The notes under the pieces: model-generated
The model's database searches: none
The model's input: the letters and a program-made list of their open reading frames with translations, nothing else
What the model was told of the DNA's origin: nothing
Source: Nocardia transvalensis NBRC 15921
Lineage (GTDB): Bacteria > Actinomycetota > Actinomycetes > Mycobacteriales > Mycobacteriaceae
Assembly (NCBI RefSeq): GCF_000308875.1
Contig: NZ_BAGL01000123.1
Span: forward strand, 62,001-126,000
Reading direction: 5' to 3'
DNA length: 64,000 bases
Position numbers and translations under genes: made by a program
In this document: positions 1-8,647 of the stretch, in pieces
Numbering within the stretch: position 1 is the first letter of the stretch
Layout of the letters: the number at the start of each line of letters is the position of its first letter

Positions 1-574
1 GTACAACCCGCAGCGGCGCACCATCGACGTGCGTGCGGATCTGCCGGTCGCCCAGCAGCTCGTGCTGCGCGCGATGGTGGTCGGCGCGGATGTCGAGGTG
101 TACTCGTCGCGGCCGCAGCGCTGGGAACAACTGGTCTCCGCGGTCGGGGATCCGGCCTCGCTGCGCTTGGTGCACGACGAGCAGGCGGGCGGTCCGGACC
201 CCGCCACCGAACCGGTGTCGCAGGCCATGGTCGCGGTCTTCGACCAAGTGCCGCCGCGGGTTTCGGCCGCGCCCACCACCGTGACCATCAGCGATCCGGG
301 ACGCCCACGCCAGCGTGCGGCCGATCTGGCGATCGATCAGGTCAGCGCGACGGCGGTCGACGTCGGTATCCCGATGCGGACGGTCCGGGTGGAACTGATC
401 GAGCCGCGCGGTGAGATGCGGTATCTGGATTACCCGGATGCGGGTGGTCCGCCTCCGGATGCGCCACCGGTGGCCACGGCGGAGAACGGGCACTGGCCCG
501 TGCCGCCGATCGTGCCACCGAGTGACCCGCCGGTAGGTGGAGGACAAATAGGTCAGGGAGAGATGGGTCGGTAA
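1..574 (+). CDS. EccE-like type VII secretion protein, C-terminal part (5' end outside window)
   Basis: The frame is open from position 2, before the first in-window GTG at 29, so this is the C-terminal part of a longer gene. The visible ~190 residues hold a Rossmann-like stretch (QQLVLRAMVVGADVEVYSSRP followed by W and VGDPASLRLV) and a strand-rich segment ending in a Pro/Gly-rich tail. The QQ-VLRA-GA-V-V-RP-W pattern resembles the cytoplasmic part of EccE-type ESX components that I recall from nocardiae. EccE is a membrane-associated part of the type VII secretion machine. The stop codon overlaps the next gene's start as TAATG, implying translational coupling with the EspR-like regulator. 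The family call rests on one domain, so another ESX-associated protein is possible. Confidence 0.55.
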   Translation, partial: YNPQRRTIDVRADLPVAQQLVLRAMVVGADVEVYSSRPQRWEQLVSAVGDPASLRLVHDEQAGGPDPATEPVSQAMVAVFDQVPPRVSAAPTTVTISDPGRPRQRAADLAIDQVSATAVDVGIPMRTVRVELIEPRGEMRYLDYPDAGGPPPDAPPVATAENGHWPVPPIVPPSDPPVGGGQIGQGEMGR

Positions 575-927
575 TGTTGATCGGTGTGGTAGCGGACTCC
601 CGGCCGGAAGGCGACACACGTCAAGAACATAATGAAGGGGACGCACTCACACCGCGGCAATCCGCCGCGGCGATCTTCTCGCGGCGGTTGTCGGATTTGA
701 TCTCGGAATCGGTGGTATCGACCGAGGACGGTTCGACACGGTCGCTGACTCTGTATTCCCTGGCGCAGCATTTGGAATTGGCCTATCCGGACGTGCCGGT
801 CTCCCAGTCGGGCCTGTATCGCCTCATTCACGGTGAGGCCATCCCGCGTCTCGATCTGATCATCGCGCTGGCCAGGGTTTTCGACGTGCCGCCCGAGTAT
901 TTCGTGACCGCGGAAGACAATTCCTGA
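574..927 (+). CDS. EspR-like helix-turn-helix regulator
   Basis: A 117-residue protein starting at an ATG that overlaps the preceding stop codon by one base. From about residue 38 it carries an XRE-type helix-turn-helix: an RRLSDLI helix, YSLAQHLEL, then SQSGLYRLIHGEAIPRLDLIIALARVFDVPPEYF. The ending (sample helix, 'P', 'I-ALA-FDVPPEYF') is the organisation of EspR and related actinobacterial nucleoid-associated regulators, where EspR activates ESX-1 accessory genes in Mycobacterium tuberculosis. The first ~30 residues are polar and unassigned. Coupling to an EccE-like gene suggests a role in regulating the adjacent secretion locus; this is inference. Confidence 0.7.
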   Translation: MLIGVVADSRPEGDTRQEHNEGDALTPRQSAAAIFSRRLSDLISESVVSTEDGSTRSLTLYSLAQHLELAYPDVPVSQSGLYRLIHGEAIPRLDLIIALARVFDVPPEYFVTAEDNS

Positions 928-1002
928 TCCGATACGGGTCTTCTCATCACCGGGAAGAGCGGTCCCGCCGCACCGGGGACCGGTACCGATAACATCCGAA
1001 TC

Positions 1003-2091
1003 ATGCCCGCCGAGGATCCGGGAGACGTATTTCTTCGCCACCGAGGCGCGGTTTTGGACGCTCTGCTCGCCGACCCCGCGCTGGAACCCTCCGGGGTCTC
1101 GGCCGGTGACAGCTCGTCCGTAGCGACCGGCACGGCCGTACTCGCCGAACCGATTTCGGGCGACAGCGCCGATTCGGGCGATACGGCGACCGAGGTATTC
1201 GGCAGCGAACCGGATTCGATGCCGTCGGAAGGCCGGCGGCGCACGTCCACCGGACCGAAGGCCAGCGACCGGATCTTGGCCCTGCTGAACGGGCAATCGC
1301 AGGACTCCCCGGGCGGGCTCGATTTCGGCGCCGACCATTCCGAGGCGGCCGCGGCGCGCCTGCGTGGATCGAACGCCACCACCGAGAACGACGCCGAAGC
1401 CGGGCCGGCGCCGAAGCCGGAGTCGTCCGCGGCGTCGTCGCGCCCCACCAGCGTGGGCGAACTCGGCCACACCGCAGTGGTCTATCTGCGTCGGCCGAAG
1501 GTGGCGCTCGCCGTCGCCGCCGTGTTGATAGTGCTGCTGATCATCGCTCTGCTGTCCACCGGCGACGGCGACGAGCCGAGCAACAAGGTGATGGTCACCC
1601 AGGCTCCGGCGGCGACCGCACCGCCGTCGTCGGCTCCGGCGGCGCCGGGCCCGTCACCCATCCAGCCCAAATCCGTTCAGGCACACTGCCCGAAGGGCGC
1701 CACCGAGGGCATGGACGCGTTCTCCGGGGAGCCGGGCAAGGCCTGGCGGTGCCCGCGCGCGTACAAGGTCGACGGTCAGGTGCTGACCATCGACCTCGGC
1801 AAGACCTACGACATCGAATCGATCGGGATCGTGCCCGGCTTCGACTCCGTCGGTCCGGACGGCGTGGATCAGTGGAACAAGTACCGCACGGTCAGTCGCG
1901 TCTCCTACCGCTTCAACGACGCCACCGCCACCACCTACACCCAGCAGACCCTCGACCAGCGCAACGTCGTGAACACCGAGATCAAACCGGCGGTGAGCGC
2001 GTCGAAGATCACGCTGACGGTGCTCGAGTCGAAGGGTGACCCGTCGGTCAACATCACCGCCATCTCATCGATTGTGATCACCGGACATTGA
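1003..2091 (+). CDS. Single-pass membrane protein with discoidin/glycan-binding-like extracellular domain
   Basis: A 362-residue protein. Residues 1-160 are acidic, Ser/Ala-rich and probably disordered in the cytoplasm. One transmembrane helix lies at about 167-185 (VALAVAAVLIVLLIIALLS). After a Pro/Ala-rich linker the last ~135 residues form a beta-rich domain (W-C-P, 'LTIDLGKTYDIESIGIVPG', 'VSRVSYRF', 'ITLTVLESKG', 'ITAISSIVITG'). This matches discoidin/F5-8C-like folds and the domain often named NADase-type glycan-binding in actinobacterial membrane proteins. Two cysteines before the domain may pair. The stop overlaps the next gene's TTG start (TTGA), so the two are co-translated. A cell-wall glycan-sensing role is inferred. 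Confidence 0.6.
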   Translation: MPAEDPGDVFLRHRGAVLDALLADPALEPSGVSAGDSSSVATGTAVLAEPISGDSADSGDTATEVFGSEPDSMPSEGRRRTSTGPKASDRILALLNGQSQDSPGGLDFGADHSEAAAARLRGSNATTENDAEAGPAPKPESSAASSRPTSVGELGHTAVVYLRRPKVALAVAAVLIVLLIIALLSTGDGDEPSNKVMVTQAPAATAPPSSAPAAPGPSPIQPKSVQAHCPKGATEGMDAFSGEPGKAWRCPRAYKVDGQVLTIDLGKTYDIESIGIVPGFDSVGPDGVDQWNKYRTVSRVSYRFNDATATTYTQQTLDQRNVVNTEIKPAVSASKITLTVLESKGDPSVNITAISSIVITGH

Positions 2092-2837
2092 CTCTCCCGC
2101 ATCTGATCTGCCAGTACTGCTCGCACCACAACAGTGGCGCGGAGGGCCGGTGCGCCCACTGCGGCGCACCCCTGTCCGCGGCCGCGAAGCCGGCCCACCA
2201 TACGTTGCAGGGTGACGCGAACCGGGTGCTCACCGGCGCCGAGCACGCGGTGGGGGAGGTCGCCAAATCCGTCGAGGGCGCGGGGAAGGAAGTCTCCAAG
2301 GACGTCGCGAAGGTCGTCACCGAACGCCTCTCCAACATGTCGTGGCGCACGGCGCTCGCGATCCTGGTGGCGATGGTGATCCTCGCGCTCCTGGCGATAC
2401 GGTCGTGCGGCGGATCGAGCCCGGATCTGCCGTCCATCGGCGAACTGGGCGCGGGTGGCGGCGGATCGTCGTCCTCGGCCGGATCGCTGCCGGGCCCCCT
2501 GCGCGCCGCGTCCAGTTGCCGCTCCGCCGACCCCTCGCACGCCACCGAGGACTGCACGATCGAGGCCGGCACGCCGCTCCTGGCGGGCATCACGAGCGGC
2601 CGCGCCCTGTCCTTCTCAGTGCACACCGAACAGCCGGATCGCTTGGCCTCCACCATCTCTCGCTGGCGCTCGGCAGGCGCATCGGTAGTCACCAGCGGCG
2701 ACATCTTCGCCGCCATCGGCTCGTCGGCCAACGTCTACTACGCCGACACCCGCACGGGCACACGCATCGAAACCGGGGCGTTCTCGAGTCAGGCCGGTGC
2801 CAGGACGTTCCTGCAACGTTCCGGCCTCGCCGGGTAG
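2088..2837 (+). CDS. Zinc-ribbon membrane protein
   Basis: A 249-residue protein using a TTG start that overlaps the upstream stop (TTGA). A zinc ribbon at residues ~8-27 (CQYC...CAHC) is followed by an amphipathic segment rich in Val/Lys/Glu (EHAVGEVAKSVEGAGKEVSK), a transmembrane helix at ~88-104, a Gly/Ser linker and an extracytoplasmic domain with two cysteines (SSCRSADPSHATEDCTIE). The last 100 residues are otherwise unassigned. The zinc ribbon is shared in style with the convergent SPFH protein downstream, suggesting a small membrane-associated cluster. No enzymatic motif is seen. Confidence 0.6.
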   Translation: MTLPHLICQYCSHHNSGAEGRCAHCGAPLSAAAKPAHHTLQGDANRVLTGAEHAVGEVAKSVEGAGKEVSKDVAKVVTERLSNMSWRTALAILVAMVILALLAIRSCGGSSPDLPSIGELGAGGGGSSSSAGSLPGPLRAASSCRSADPSHATEDCTIEAGTPLLAGITSGRALSFSVHTEQPDRLASTISRWRSAGASVVTSGDIFAAIGSSANVYYADTRTGTRIETGAFSSQAGARTFLQRSGLAG

Positions 2838-2844
2838 CGGGTGC

Positions 2845-3915
2845 TCAGCCCCCCGCAGGGGCGCCGCAGGAGTTGCAGAACCGCGCCCCCGCGCTGAGTT
2901 CCGACCCGCAGCTGCCGCAGTGCCGCTGCTCGGAAAGCTTTGTGCCGCAGCTCATGCAGAAGCGTGCGCCCGCCGGATTGCCGGTCCCGCAGGAACCGCA
3001 ATTCTGCTGGGCGGCAGGCAAACTGCGCTGACCCTCGTCGGCCGTGGCCCCGCCCGCCGTGGCCTGCGGGACCGCCGTGTGCGGCTGAATCGCGTTGAAC
3101 CCCAGGGCCGCACCGAGGAGGCCGGATCCGCCCGCGTCGCCGGCGTGCGCCAGGCCGGCGCTCGCGCCCAGCGCCAGTTCACCGGCGGCGTACCGCTGGA
3201 AATCGCCGGTCATCCGGATGTAGGTGATGTCCTTGGCCAAGCGCTTGAGCCGGTCGGCGTCCTCGGGGGCGAGCGTGATGTCGAAATTGCCCAGCCGGGC
3301 GATCCGCAGCCCGTATTCGTACAGCGTGAGATTGGTCTGGCGCAGCACCGCGTCCTCGATCGACCGCAGGTGCGCCGGTAGTCCGAGGATGGGCCACTCG
3401 CCACCGGAAATACCCTGTGTGACAGCGACTCTCATGGCCTTCAGCAGCAGGTCCGAACTCCAGGTCTGCACCCCGGTGGGGCTGGCCAGATCGGCGGTGC
3501 CCACCAGCGAGGTGATCAGCTCCGCCGGATCCCGCACGGTCAGCGCGAATTCGCCGAACGCCCGCAGCGTCACGACCTGCTCGCTGACCGGATCCATGAT
3601 GTCGGCCAGGCGTCCACCGAACTTGATGCCGGGGAACTCGCGGGTGGAGACGAAGTACAGCTCGGCACGGTAGAAGTTCCCGCCGCTGACCGCGTCGACC
3701 AGCGCGCCGAGGACGGGAAGTTCCTGGGCGTCGATCCGGTGACGGCCGGGGCCGAGCGCCGCCACGACCTTGCCGGTCTTGACGAACAGGGCGATCTCGT
3801 CGGCATTGACGATCGCGCGGGAGAAGCGCCGGATGTTGACATCCGGCCACTTGTAGACCATTCGGTTCTTGCCGTCCTCGGGGACGGCGATGAATTCCCG
3901 TTCGAACCACGCCAT
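2845..3915 (-). CDS. SPFH-domain protein with C-terminal double zinc ribbon
   Basis: I start it at the ATG at 3915, preceded by a GGATGGAG-like ribosome site; upstream in-frame starts reach 4074 but lack family-like sequence. The 356-residue product begins MAWFEREFIAVPEDGKNRMVYKWP, the usual opening of bacterial SPFH (stomatin/prohibitin/flotillin-like) proteins formerly called virion-core-protein-like. The SPFH core spans roughly 1-240. An Ala/Gly-rich linker leads to two tandem zinc ribbons at the C-terminus (each CGSCG...FC-SCG). SPFH proteins scaffold membrane microdomains; no transmembrane helix is evident here, so attachment may be peripheral. It converges with the zinc-ribbon membrane protein and diverges from pknG. 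Confidence 0.8.
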   Translation of the reverse strand: MAWFEREFIAVPEDGKNRMVYKWPDVNIRRFSRAIVNADEIALFVKTGKVVAALGPGRHRIDAQELPVLGALVDAVSGGNFYRAELYFVSTREFPGIKFGGRLADIMDPVSEQVVTLRAFGEFALTVRDPAELITSLVGTADLASPTGVQTWSSDLLLKAMRVAVTQGISGGEWPILGLPAHLRSIEDAVLRQTNLTLYEYGLRIARLGNFDITLAPEDADRLKRLAKDITYIRMTGDFQRYAAGELALGASAGLAHAGDAGGSGLLGAALGFNAIQPHTAVPQATAGGATADEGQRSLPAAQQNCGSCGTGNPAGARFCMSCGTKLSEQRHCGSCGSELSAGARFCNSCGAPAGG

Positions 3916-3974
3916 ATCCACGCTCCATCCGGCGATCCCGCTGTCCAGTGTACCGCTCGGCGACCCTATTGTCG

Positions 3975-4000
3975 GTGCCATCGATTGGCGGTACATTAAT
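3975..4000 (+). promoter_or_regulatory. Conserved 26-bp element upstream of pknG
   Basis: The element reads G-T-GCCATCGATT then GGCGGTACATTAAT. It matches 22 of 26 positions with the element at 18975-19000 (minus strand) and 21 of 26 with 17622-17647. TACATT (3992-3997) could be a -10 hexamer with TTGTCG (3969-3974) 17 bp upstream. A perfect 9-bp inverted repeat (3978-3986 against 3998-4006) flanks the GGCGGTACATT core, suggesting an operator or activator site. The other two copies stand 76-81 bp before their start codons; here the distance is 86 bp to the ATG at 4083 and 161 bp to the preferred ATG at 4158. Confidence 0.5.
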
Positions 4001-4157
4001 CGATGGTATGACCGGCGCCACTCGAAGGGGTACGACCGATGATCGCTCCGGGTAGCCCGCCCCCGTATTCCCAACGGGGGGAATGGTCCACGTCACGAGT
4101 ATCGAACGGCGGACCAGAATGAGGGCGCGATTCATCCGCGGCTTCGGGAGGCTGCTC

Positions 4158-6599
4158 ATGTCGGAACGGTCCGGGACGTCCGAACACCCGTTGCCGCACC
4201 CGTGGGCCAACCGGCGCATGCGCGGCACGGAGATACCCGTCAAACCGCATCCCTGGTCCGCGCCCCGGCCGGTGGAGGCGCCGCAGCGATTCGGCGCGCA
4301 CACCGGCAAACTGGTCGCGGAAACCGCTCCGGTACAACCGCTTCCGCGCACGCCCGCGCATCCGGTGCGGCGCGGTACGCCGCCCGCCCCCGAACAGCCA
4401 CCGCTCGAGGAGCTGTCGGCCACCGAGGCCGAACTGCGCCTGCTGGCCGAGGCCGACGATATGGGCTCGGGCCGCAGCGCCCGGTCGCGCCCCAGCCCGC
4501 GCCGGCTCGGCGAGGGCATGGTGGAGATGCCCAAGGTGACGTCGGTCGATCCGCGCTCCGCCGTGCTGGACACGGCGGAGGTGGCCGAATCGAAGCGCTT
4601 CTGCTGGAAATGCGAATCGCCGGTCGGCCGGTCGAGCGACGGCGAGCCCGGCGAAGCGGTCGGCGTCTGCGCGAAGTGCAACTCGCCCTTCAACTTCCGG
4701 CCCCTGCTGGAGGCCGGTGAACTGGTCGCCGGCCAGTACGAGGTCCAGGGCTGCCTCGCCCACGGCGGACTCGGCTGGGTGTACCTCGCGGTCGACCGCA
4801 ACGTCAGCGACCGCTGGGTGGTGCTGAAGGGCCTGCAGAACCCCCAGGATTTCGAGGCGCACGTAGTAGCGCTGGCGGAACGGCAGTTCCTGTCCGAGGT
4901 CGCGTACCCGGGCATCGTCAAGATCCACAACTTCGTCAAGCACCGCTCGCGGCGAGACGTCGAAGACGGCTACATCGTGATGGAGTTCGTCGGCGGGAAA
5001 TCGCTGAAGAAGGTGCTCGACGAGCGGGCGCCGGAGCTCATCCCGATCGCCGAGGCCATCGCCTACATCATGGAAGTGCTTCCGGCCCTGGACTATCTGC
5101 ATTCGTTCGGCCTGGCCTACAACGATCTGAAGCCCGACAACATCATGGTGAGCGACGACGAGGTCAAGCTCATCGATCTGGGCGCGGTCGCGGCGATGGA
5201 GTCCTACGGAAGCATCTACGGGACACCCGGATACCAGGCCCCCGAGATCACCGAGACGGGTCCGACGGTCGTCTCCGACATCTACAGCGTCGGCCGGACC
5301 CTGGCGATCCTGATCCTCGGGCCGCACCGGCCCGACGGCAAGTTCTCGACCGAGATCCCCACCCCGGACGAACATCCGCTGATGCGGCGGCATCCGTCGC
5401 TCTACCGGCTCCTGCGCCGCGCCACGCACTCCGATCCGCAACGCCGGTTCCCGTCCACCTATTCGATGTACTGCCAGCTCACCGGCGTACTGCGAATGGT
5501 CCTGGCCTGCGAGACCGGACGCGAATATCCGCAGGCATCGGTCGAATTCGGTTCGATGCGCGGCGATTTCGGGATCGACACCGTGATCGGGCAGACCGAC
5601 GGCATGGTCGACGGGACCTATCACGTGCCCAGCCTCGAGGCCCGGGACGTGTGCCGGGTGCTGCCGGTGCCCCTCATCGACAGCGAGGACCCCAGCGCCG
5701 ACCTGCTGTCGACGCTGCTGCACGGCGATCCCCACCACGCCCTCGACACGCTGCGGCGCACGCGCGAGCGCATCGCCGCCGGCACGGTCGCCGAGCCCGC
5801 GTCGTTCCGGCTGGAGGGCACGCTCGCCGCGGTCCGCGCGCATCTGGAACTCGACCAGATCGCGCCCGCGCTCCGCCTGCTGGCCGAACTGCGCCCGGAG
5901 TACGAGGCGGACTGGCGGCTGGAGTGGTACGCGGGCGTCGCGGCCCTGCTCGACGGCCGGTTCGAGCGGGCCTACCACAACTTCGACGTGGTGCATTCGA
6001 CCCTGCCCGGCGAGATCGCCCCCGCCCTGGCCCTGGCCGCCACCGCCGAACTGGTCCTGCAGCACCTGGACGAGTCGGGTGAGGTCGAGTTCTGGCACGA
6101 CGCGGCCGCCGACTTCTACCGCCGGGTGTGGCGCACCAACCACGGCATGGTCAGCGCGGCCTTCGGCCTGGCCCGCCGCCTGGCCGCCGACGGCGAGACC
6201 GCGCAGGCCGTCGCCGTACTCGACGAGGTGCCCGCGGAATCCCGCCATCACAGCGTCGCCCATCTGACCGGCTGCCTGCTGCTGGTGTCCCGGCCGGTCG
6301 GCGAGGTGACCGAGGCGGATCTCGTCCAGGCCGCGCAGCGCCTGGAGGCGCAGTCCGACGATCCGCGCGCGCTGCCGCTGCGCGTCGTCGTCGTGGGCGC
6401 GGCCCTGGAGTGGCTGCGCGCGGGCGGGCTGCCGCGCGAACGAGGCGCGGAACTGCTCGGATTCCGGCTCACCGTGGACGGATTGCGGGAGGGCGTCGAA
6501 TCCTGCCTCCGGGCGCTGGCGCGCACGGCGTCGGATCGCATGCACCGCTATCGGCTGGTCGATCTCGCCAATCAGGTGCGGCCGCGCACCCGGTGGTGA
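4158..6599 (+). CDS. pknG: Serine/threonine protein kinase PknG
   Basis: An 813-residue protein with the PknG architecture. A Pro-rich N-terminal tail is followed by a rubredoxin-like metal site (CWKC ~148 and CAKC ~172) and a kinase domain with the PknG-type loop AHGGLGWVYLA (~200), the catalytic lysine in VVLKGL (~222), YNDLKPDNIM (~321) and IDLGA (~338). From about residue 515 there is a TPR-like helical region. The HRD arginine is absent, as in PknG generally. I chose the ATG at 4158 because GGGAGG lies 6 nt upstream; an ATG at 4083 would add 25 residues. In mycobacteria PknG phosphorylates GarA and so relieves inhibition of NAD-glutamate dehydrogenase, encoded 6 kb downstream here. The usual glnH partner is not adjacent. 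Confidence 0.93.
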   Translation: MSERSGTSEHPLPHPWANRRMRGTEIPVKPHPWSAPRPVEAPQRFGAHTGKLVAETAPVQPLPRTPAHPVRRGTPPAPEQPPLEELSATEAELRLLAEADDMGSGRSARSRPSPRRLGEGMVEMPKVTSVDPRSAVLDTAEVAESKRFCWKCESPVGRSSDGEPGEAVGVCAKCNSPFNFRPLLEAGELVAGQYEVQGCLAHGGLGWVYLAVDRNVSDRWVVLKGLQNPQDFEAHVVALAERQFLSEVAYPGIVKIHNFVKHRSRRDVEDGYIVMEFVGGKSLKKVLDERAPELIPIAEAIAYIMEVLPALDYLHSFGLAYNDLKPDNIMVSDDEVKLIDLGAVAAMESYGSIYGTPGYQAPEITETGPTVVSDIYSVGRTLAILILGPHRPDGKFSTEIPTPDEHPLMRRHPSLYRLLRRATHSDPQRRFPSTYSMYCQLTGVLRMVLACETGREYPQASVEFGSMRGDFGIDTVIGQTDGMVDGTYHVPSLEARDVCRVLPVPLIDSEDPSADLLSTLLHGDPHHALDTLRRTRERIAAGTVAEPASFRLEGTLAAVRAHLELDQIAPALRLLAELRPEYEADWRLEWYAGVAALLDGRFERAYHNFDVVHSTLPGEIAPALALAATAELVLQHLDESGEVEFWHDAAADFYRRVWRTNHGMVSAAFGLARRLAADGETAQAVAVLDEVPAESRHHSVAHLTGCLLLVSRPVGEVTEADLVQAAQRLEAQSDDPRALPLRVVVVGAALEWLRAGGLPRERGAELLGFRLTVDGLREGVESCLRALARTASDRMHRYRLVDLANQVRPRTRW

Positions 6600-6606
6600 G
6601 CGGCGT

Positions 6607-6951
6607 TCAGCGCAGCCGCAGGAACACCACCGGGATCGCCAGCAGCAGAAGCAGCCACCACCAGGTGCCGGTGGCGATCGCGCAGACGAGGGCGAATACC
6701 GCGATGGCCGCGGAGATGAGTTCGGCCCGGGTCAGGGGCCGGTACTCCGGGCGGTCGGGCGGCTGTGCCGCCGCCGGCAGGTCCACGAATACCCGTGCGA
6801 GTTCCGCCTTGGTGGTGGCCTTGGTCGCGGCGACGCTGAGTTCGTCGAACTCCGCGAGCGACAGCCGGCCGTTGCTCAGATGCTGCGAGAGTTCGCGCAA
6901 CGCGCGTTCCCGGTCGGCCTCGCTCAGCCGCGATTCCGGAAGTTCCGTCAT
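6607..6951 (-). CDS. DUF1707 domain membrane protein
   Basis: A 114-residue protein. Residues 1-60 carry the DUF1707 signature (LSEADRERALRELSQHLSNGRLSL, then EFDELS, then ATTKAELARVFVDLP), a short helical domain found at the N-terminus of many actinobacterial membrane proteins. One or two transmembrane helices follow (~77-112), ending in a short RLR tail. I start at the ATG at 6951; an in-frame start at 7026 would add a Pro/Gly-rich extension with no family likeness. It converges with pknG with only seven bases between stops. Function unknown. Confidence 0.8.
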   Translation of the reverse strand: MTELPESRLSEADRERALRELSQHLSNGRLSLAEFDELSVAATKATTKAELARVFVDLPAAAQPPDRPEYRPLTRAELISAAIAVFALVCAIATGTWWWLLLLLAIPVVFLRLR

Positions 6952-7087
6952 ACCGTGCAGAGTAGAACGCCCAGGTGCCGGGCCCGGCTTCCGCCGATAT
7001 CCAGGGCCGGGAAGTGTGTGAGACACCGGACAGCGTCCGTTTCAGTTGGGCGCATTCGCATCGGATTCGGTGTGGTTTCCTTGATAT

Positions 7088-7819
7088 ATGACAGCCGGTA
7101 CCGAGTACACGATCGATGAGCTGGCTCATGCCGCCGGCACGACCGTGCGGAGTCTACGGGTGTACCACGAGCGGGGCGTGCTGCCGCCGCCGCGCGTGAA
7201 GGGCAGGACCGGCTTCTACGGGGAGGAACATCTCAATCGGGTCCGGGTGATCGGCAGGTTGCTGAATCGGGGGATCAAACTCAACGGCATCAAGGAACTG
7301 ATCAACGCGTGGGACCGCGGCGACGATCTCGGCGACATCCTCGGCGTCGGCACGGGGGAGGAGCTGGCCGCCGCGACGCCGTCGGCCGACACGCTCACGG
7401 CTGCCGAACTCGCCCAGCGTTATCGCGATGTGCCGCAAGGGCTTTCCCGCGTGGTCGGGCTGGGACTGTACGAACCGGTCGACGCGGTCACGTACTCGGT
7501 GGCGGATCGCACACTGCTCGACATCGCCGAACAGTTCGCCGCGGCGGGTATGCCCGACGACGCGATCCTCGAGGAACTGGAGCGGTTGCGCGCGGATTGC
7601 GACCGCATCGCACGCCGCTTCGTCGACCTGTTCGAGCGGACGACGTGGAACGATTTCCGCCGCTCCGAACGAGGCCCGACGGATCTGGCACGACTCGTGA
7701 CCGGATTGACGGCGACCCGCACCGGTCCCGAACGCGCGGCCCGGGAATTGATCGGCCGGTCGGTCGCGCACTATCTCGACCAGGACACCGAACTCGCCGA
7801 GGTGCTGCCCGGAACCTGA
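7088..7819 (+). CDS. MerR-family transcriptional regulator
   Basis: A 243-residue protein with an N-terminal MerR winged helix-turn-helix (YTIDELAHAAGTTVRSLRVYHERGVLPPPRV, then GFYGEEHLNRVRVI) and the usual dimerisation helix (LNRGIKLNGIKELINAWDRG). The C-terminal ~150 residues are helical and lack the cysteines of metal-sensing MerR proteins, so the effector is probably organic or absent. It stands alone between the DUF1707 gene and a RibD-like reductase on the same strand, with a 14-bp palindrome in between. Regulation of that reductase is possible but unproven. Confidence 0.85.
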   Translation: MTAGTEYTIDELAHAAGTTVRSLRVYHERGVLPPPRVKGRTGFYGEEHLNRVRVIGRLLNRGIKLNGIKELINAWDRGDDLGDILGVGTGEELAAATPSADTLTAAELAQRYRDVPQGLSRVVGLGLYEPVDAVTYSVADRTLLDIAEQFAAAGMPDDAILEELERLRADCDRIARRFVDLFERTTWNDFRRSERGPTDLARLVTGLTATRTGPERAARELIGRSVAHYLDQDTELAEVLPGT

Positions 7820-7844
7820 ACACGCAGGTACCACGGGGTGACGC

Positions 7845-7858
7845 GCTACTTAAGTAGC
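7845..7858. promoter_or_regulatory. 14-bp perfect palindrome, candidate operator
   Basis: GCTACTTAAGTAGC is a perfect palindrome in the 122-bp gap between the MerR regulator and the RibD-like reductase, about 85 bp before the reductase start. Its AT-rich centre stands out in this GC-rich DNA. It is the size of a dimeric repressor site (TetR/MarR class). The MerR protein next door would normally prefer a longer spaced repeat, so the ligand is open. Confidence 0.4.
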
Positions 7859-7941
7859 TCCCGCAGCGGGTACCGATGCGCGCCGCGGTTGTCGCAGATC
7901 ACAATCCAACCTGATCGGTTACTGGCAGATTGGTGTGAGTG

Positions 7942-8511
7942 ATGGGCAGCGTGACACTGTGGATGCAGATGTCGCTCGATGGTTTCGCCGAAGGGCCCGA
8001 CCAGCAGGTGCACTGGCCCGTGGTGGACGAGGAACTGTGCGGCAGCTACCTCGACGAACTGCGGACCTACGACCTGTTCCTGTACGGCCGCCGGACCTTC
8101 GAGATCATGGCGTCGTTCTGGCCCTACGCCGATGCCGATCCCGCGATCTCCCCGTTCTACGTCGACTTCGCCCGGTGCTGGAAGGCGACGCCTAAGGTGG
8201 TCTTCTCCAGCACTCTGCGGCACGCGGACTGGAACACCCGGGTGGTGCCCGGCATGCTGGACGAGATCGCCGCGCTGAAGGCGCAACCCGGCTGTGACAT
8301 GGTGCTTTTCGGCGGTGCGCAGACCGCGTCGGTCTTCCTGGAGAACGACCTGATCGACGAGTACCGGCTGTTCGTGCACCCGGTGGTGCTGGGCGGCGGC
8401 GTCCCGCTGTTCCGTTCCCCGCTAGAGACCGCCGACCTGCAACTGATCGATGTGATGACCTTCGACAGCGCGGTGGTCCAGATGCACTACCAGCAGGCAT
8501 CCGCAGCCTGA
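7942..8511 (+). CDS. Dihydrofolate-reductase/RibD-like family protein
   Basis: A 189-residue protein of the RibD C-terminal/DHFR-like superfamily. It has the opening 'TLWMQMSLDGFAEGPDQQ', 'YDLFLYGRRTFEIMASFWP', 'KVVFSSTL', the nucleotide-binding glycine motif 'MVLFGGAQTASVFLENDLIDEYRLFVHPVVLGGG' and 'VPLF'. These stand-alone proteins are NADPH-dependent reductases of unknown substrate, distinct from the bifunctional riboflavin enzyme. A GTG directly precedes the ATG and could be used instead. No operon partner is evident. Confidence 0.8.
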   Translation: MGSVTLWMQMSLDGFAEGPDQQVHWPVVDEELCGSYLDELRTYDLFLYGRRTFEIMASFWPYADADPAISPFYVDFARCWKATPKVVFSSTLRHADWNTRVVPGMLDEIAALKAQPGCDMVLFGGAQTASVFLENDLIDEYRLFVHPVVLGGGVPLFRSPLETADLQLIDVMTFDSAVVQMHYQQASAA

Positions 8512-8529
8512 GCCGGCCCGCCAACTTAC

Positions 8530-8598
8530 GTTTCCGGCGCCCCGTCTTACGTTTCCGGTACGCCCGCTCCTGTTTCCGGCATGCTTTCGGCCGGAAAC
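8530..8598. repeat. Three phased GTTTCCGG direct repeats plus one inverted copy
   Basis: GTTTCCGG occurs at 8530, 8551 and 8572, exactly 21 bp apart (two helical turns), the first two inside a longer CTTACGTTTCCGG match. CCGGAAAC, the inverted copy, follows at 8591-8598. The array ends 50 bp before the start codon of the LuxR-family ATPase regulator, where an activator or autoregulator would bind. Exact phasing puts all direct copies on one face of the helix. Confidence 0.6.
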
Positions 8599-8647
8599 CA
8601 CCCAATCCGCTGGTGGCTTGCTGCCAACTGGATTAATTTTGTCTCGT

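Noticed and set aside
3996..6545. An 849-residue minus-strand frame opposite pknG
   Set aside because: Same shadow effect; composition is atypical and the plus-strand kinase is unmistakable.
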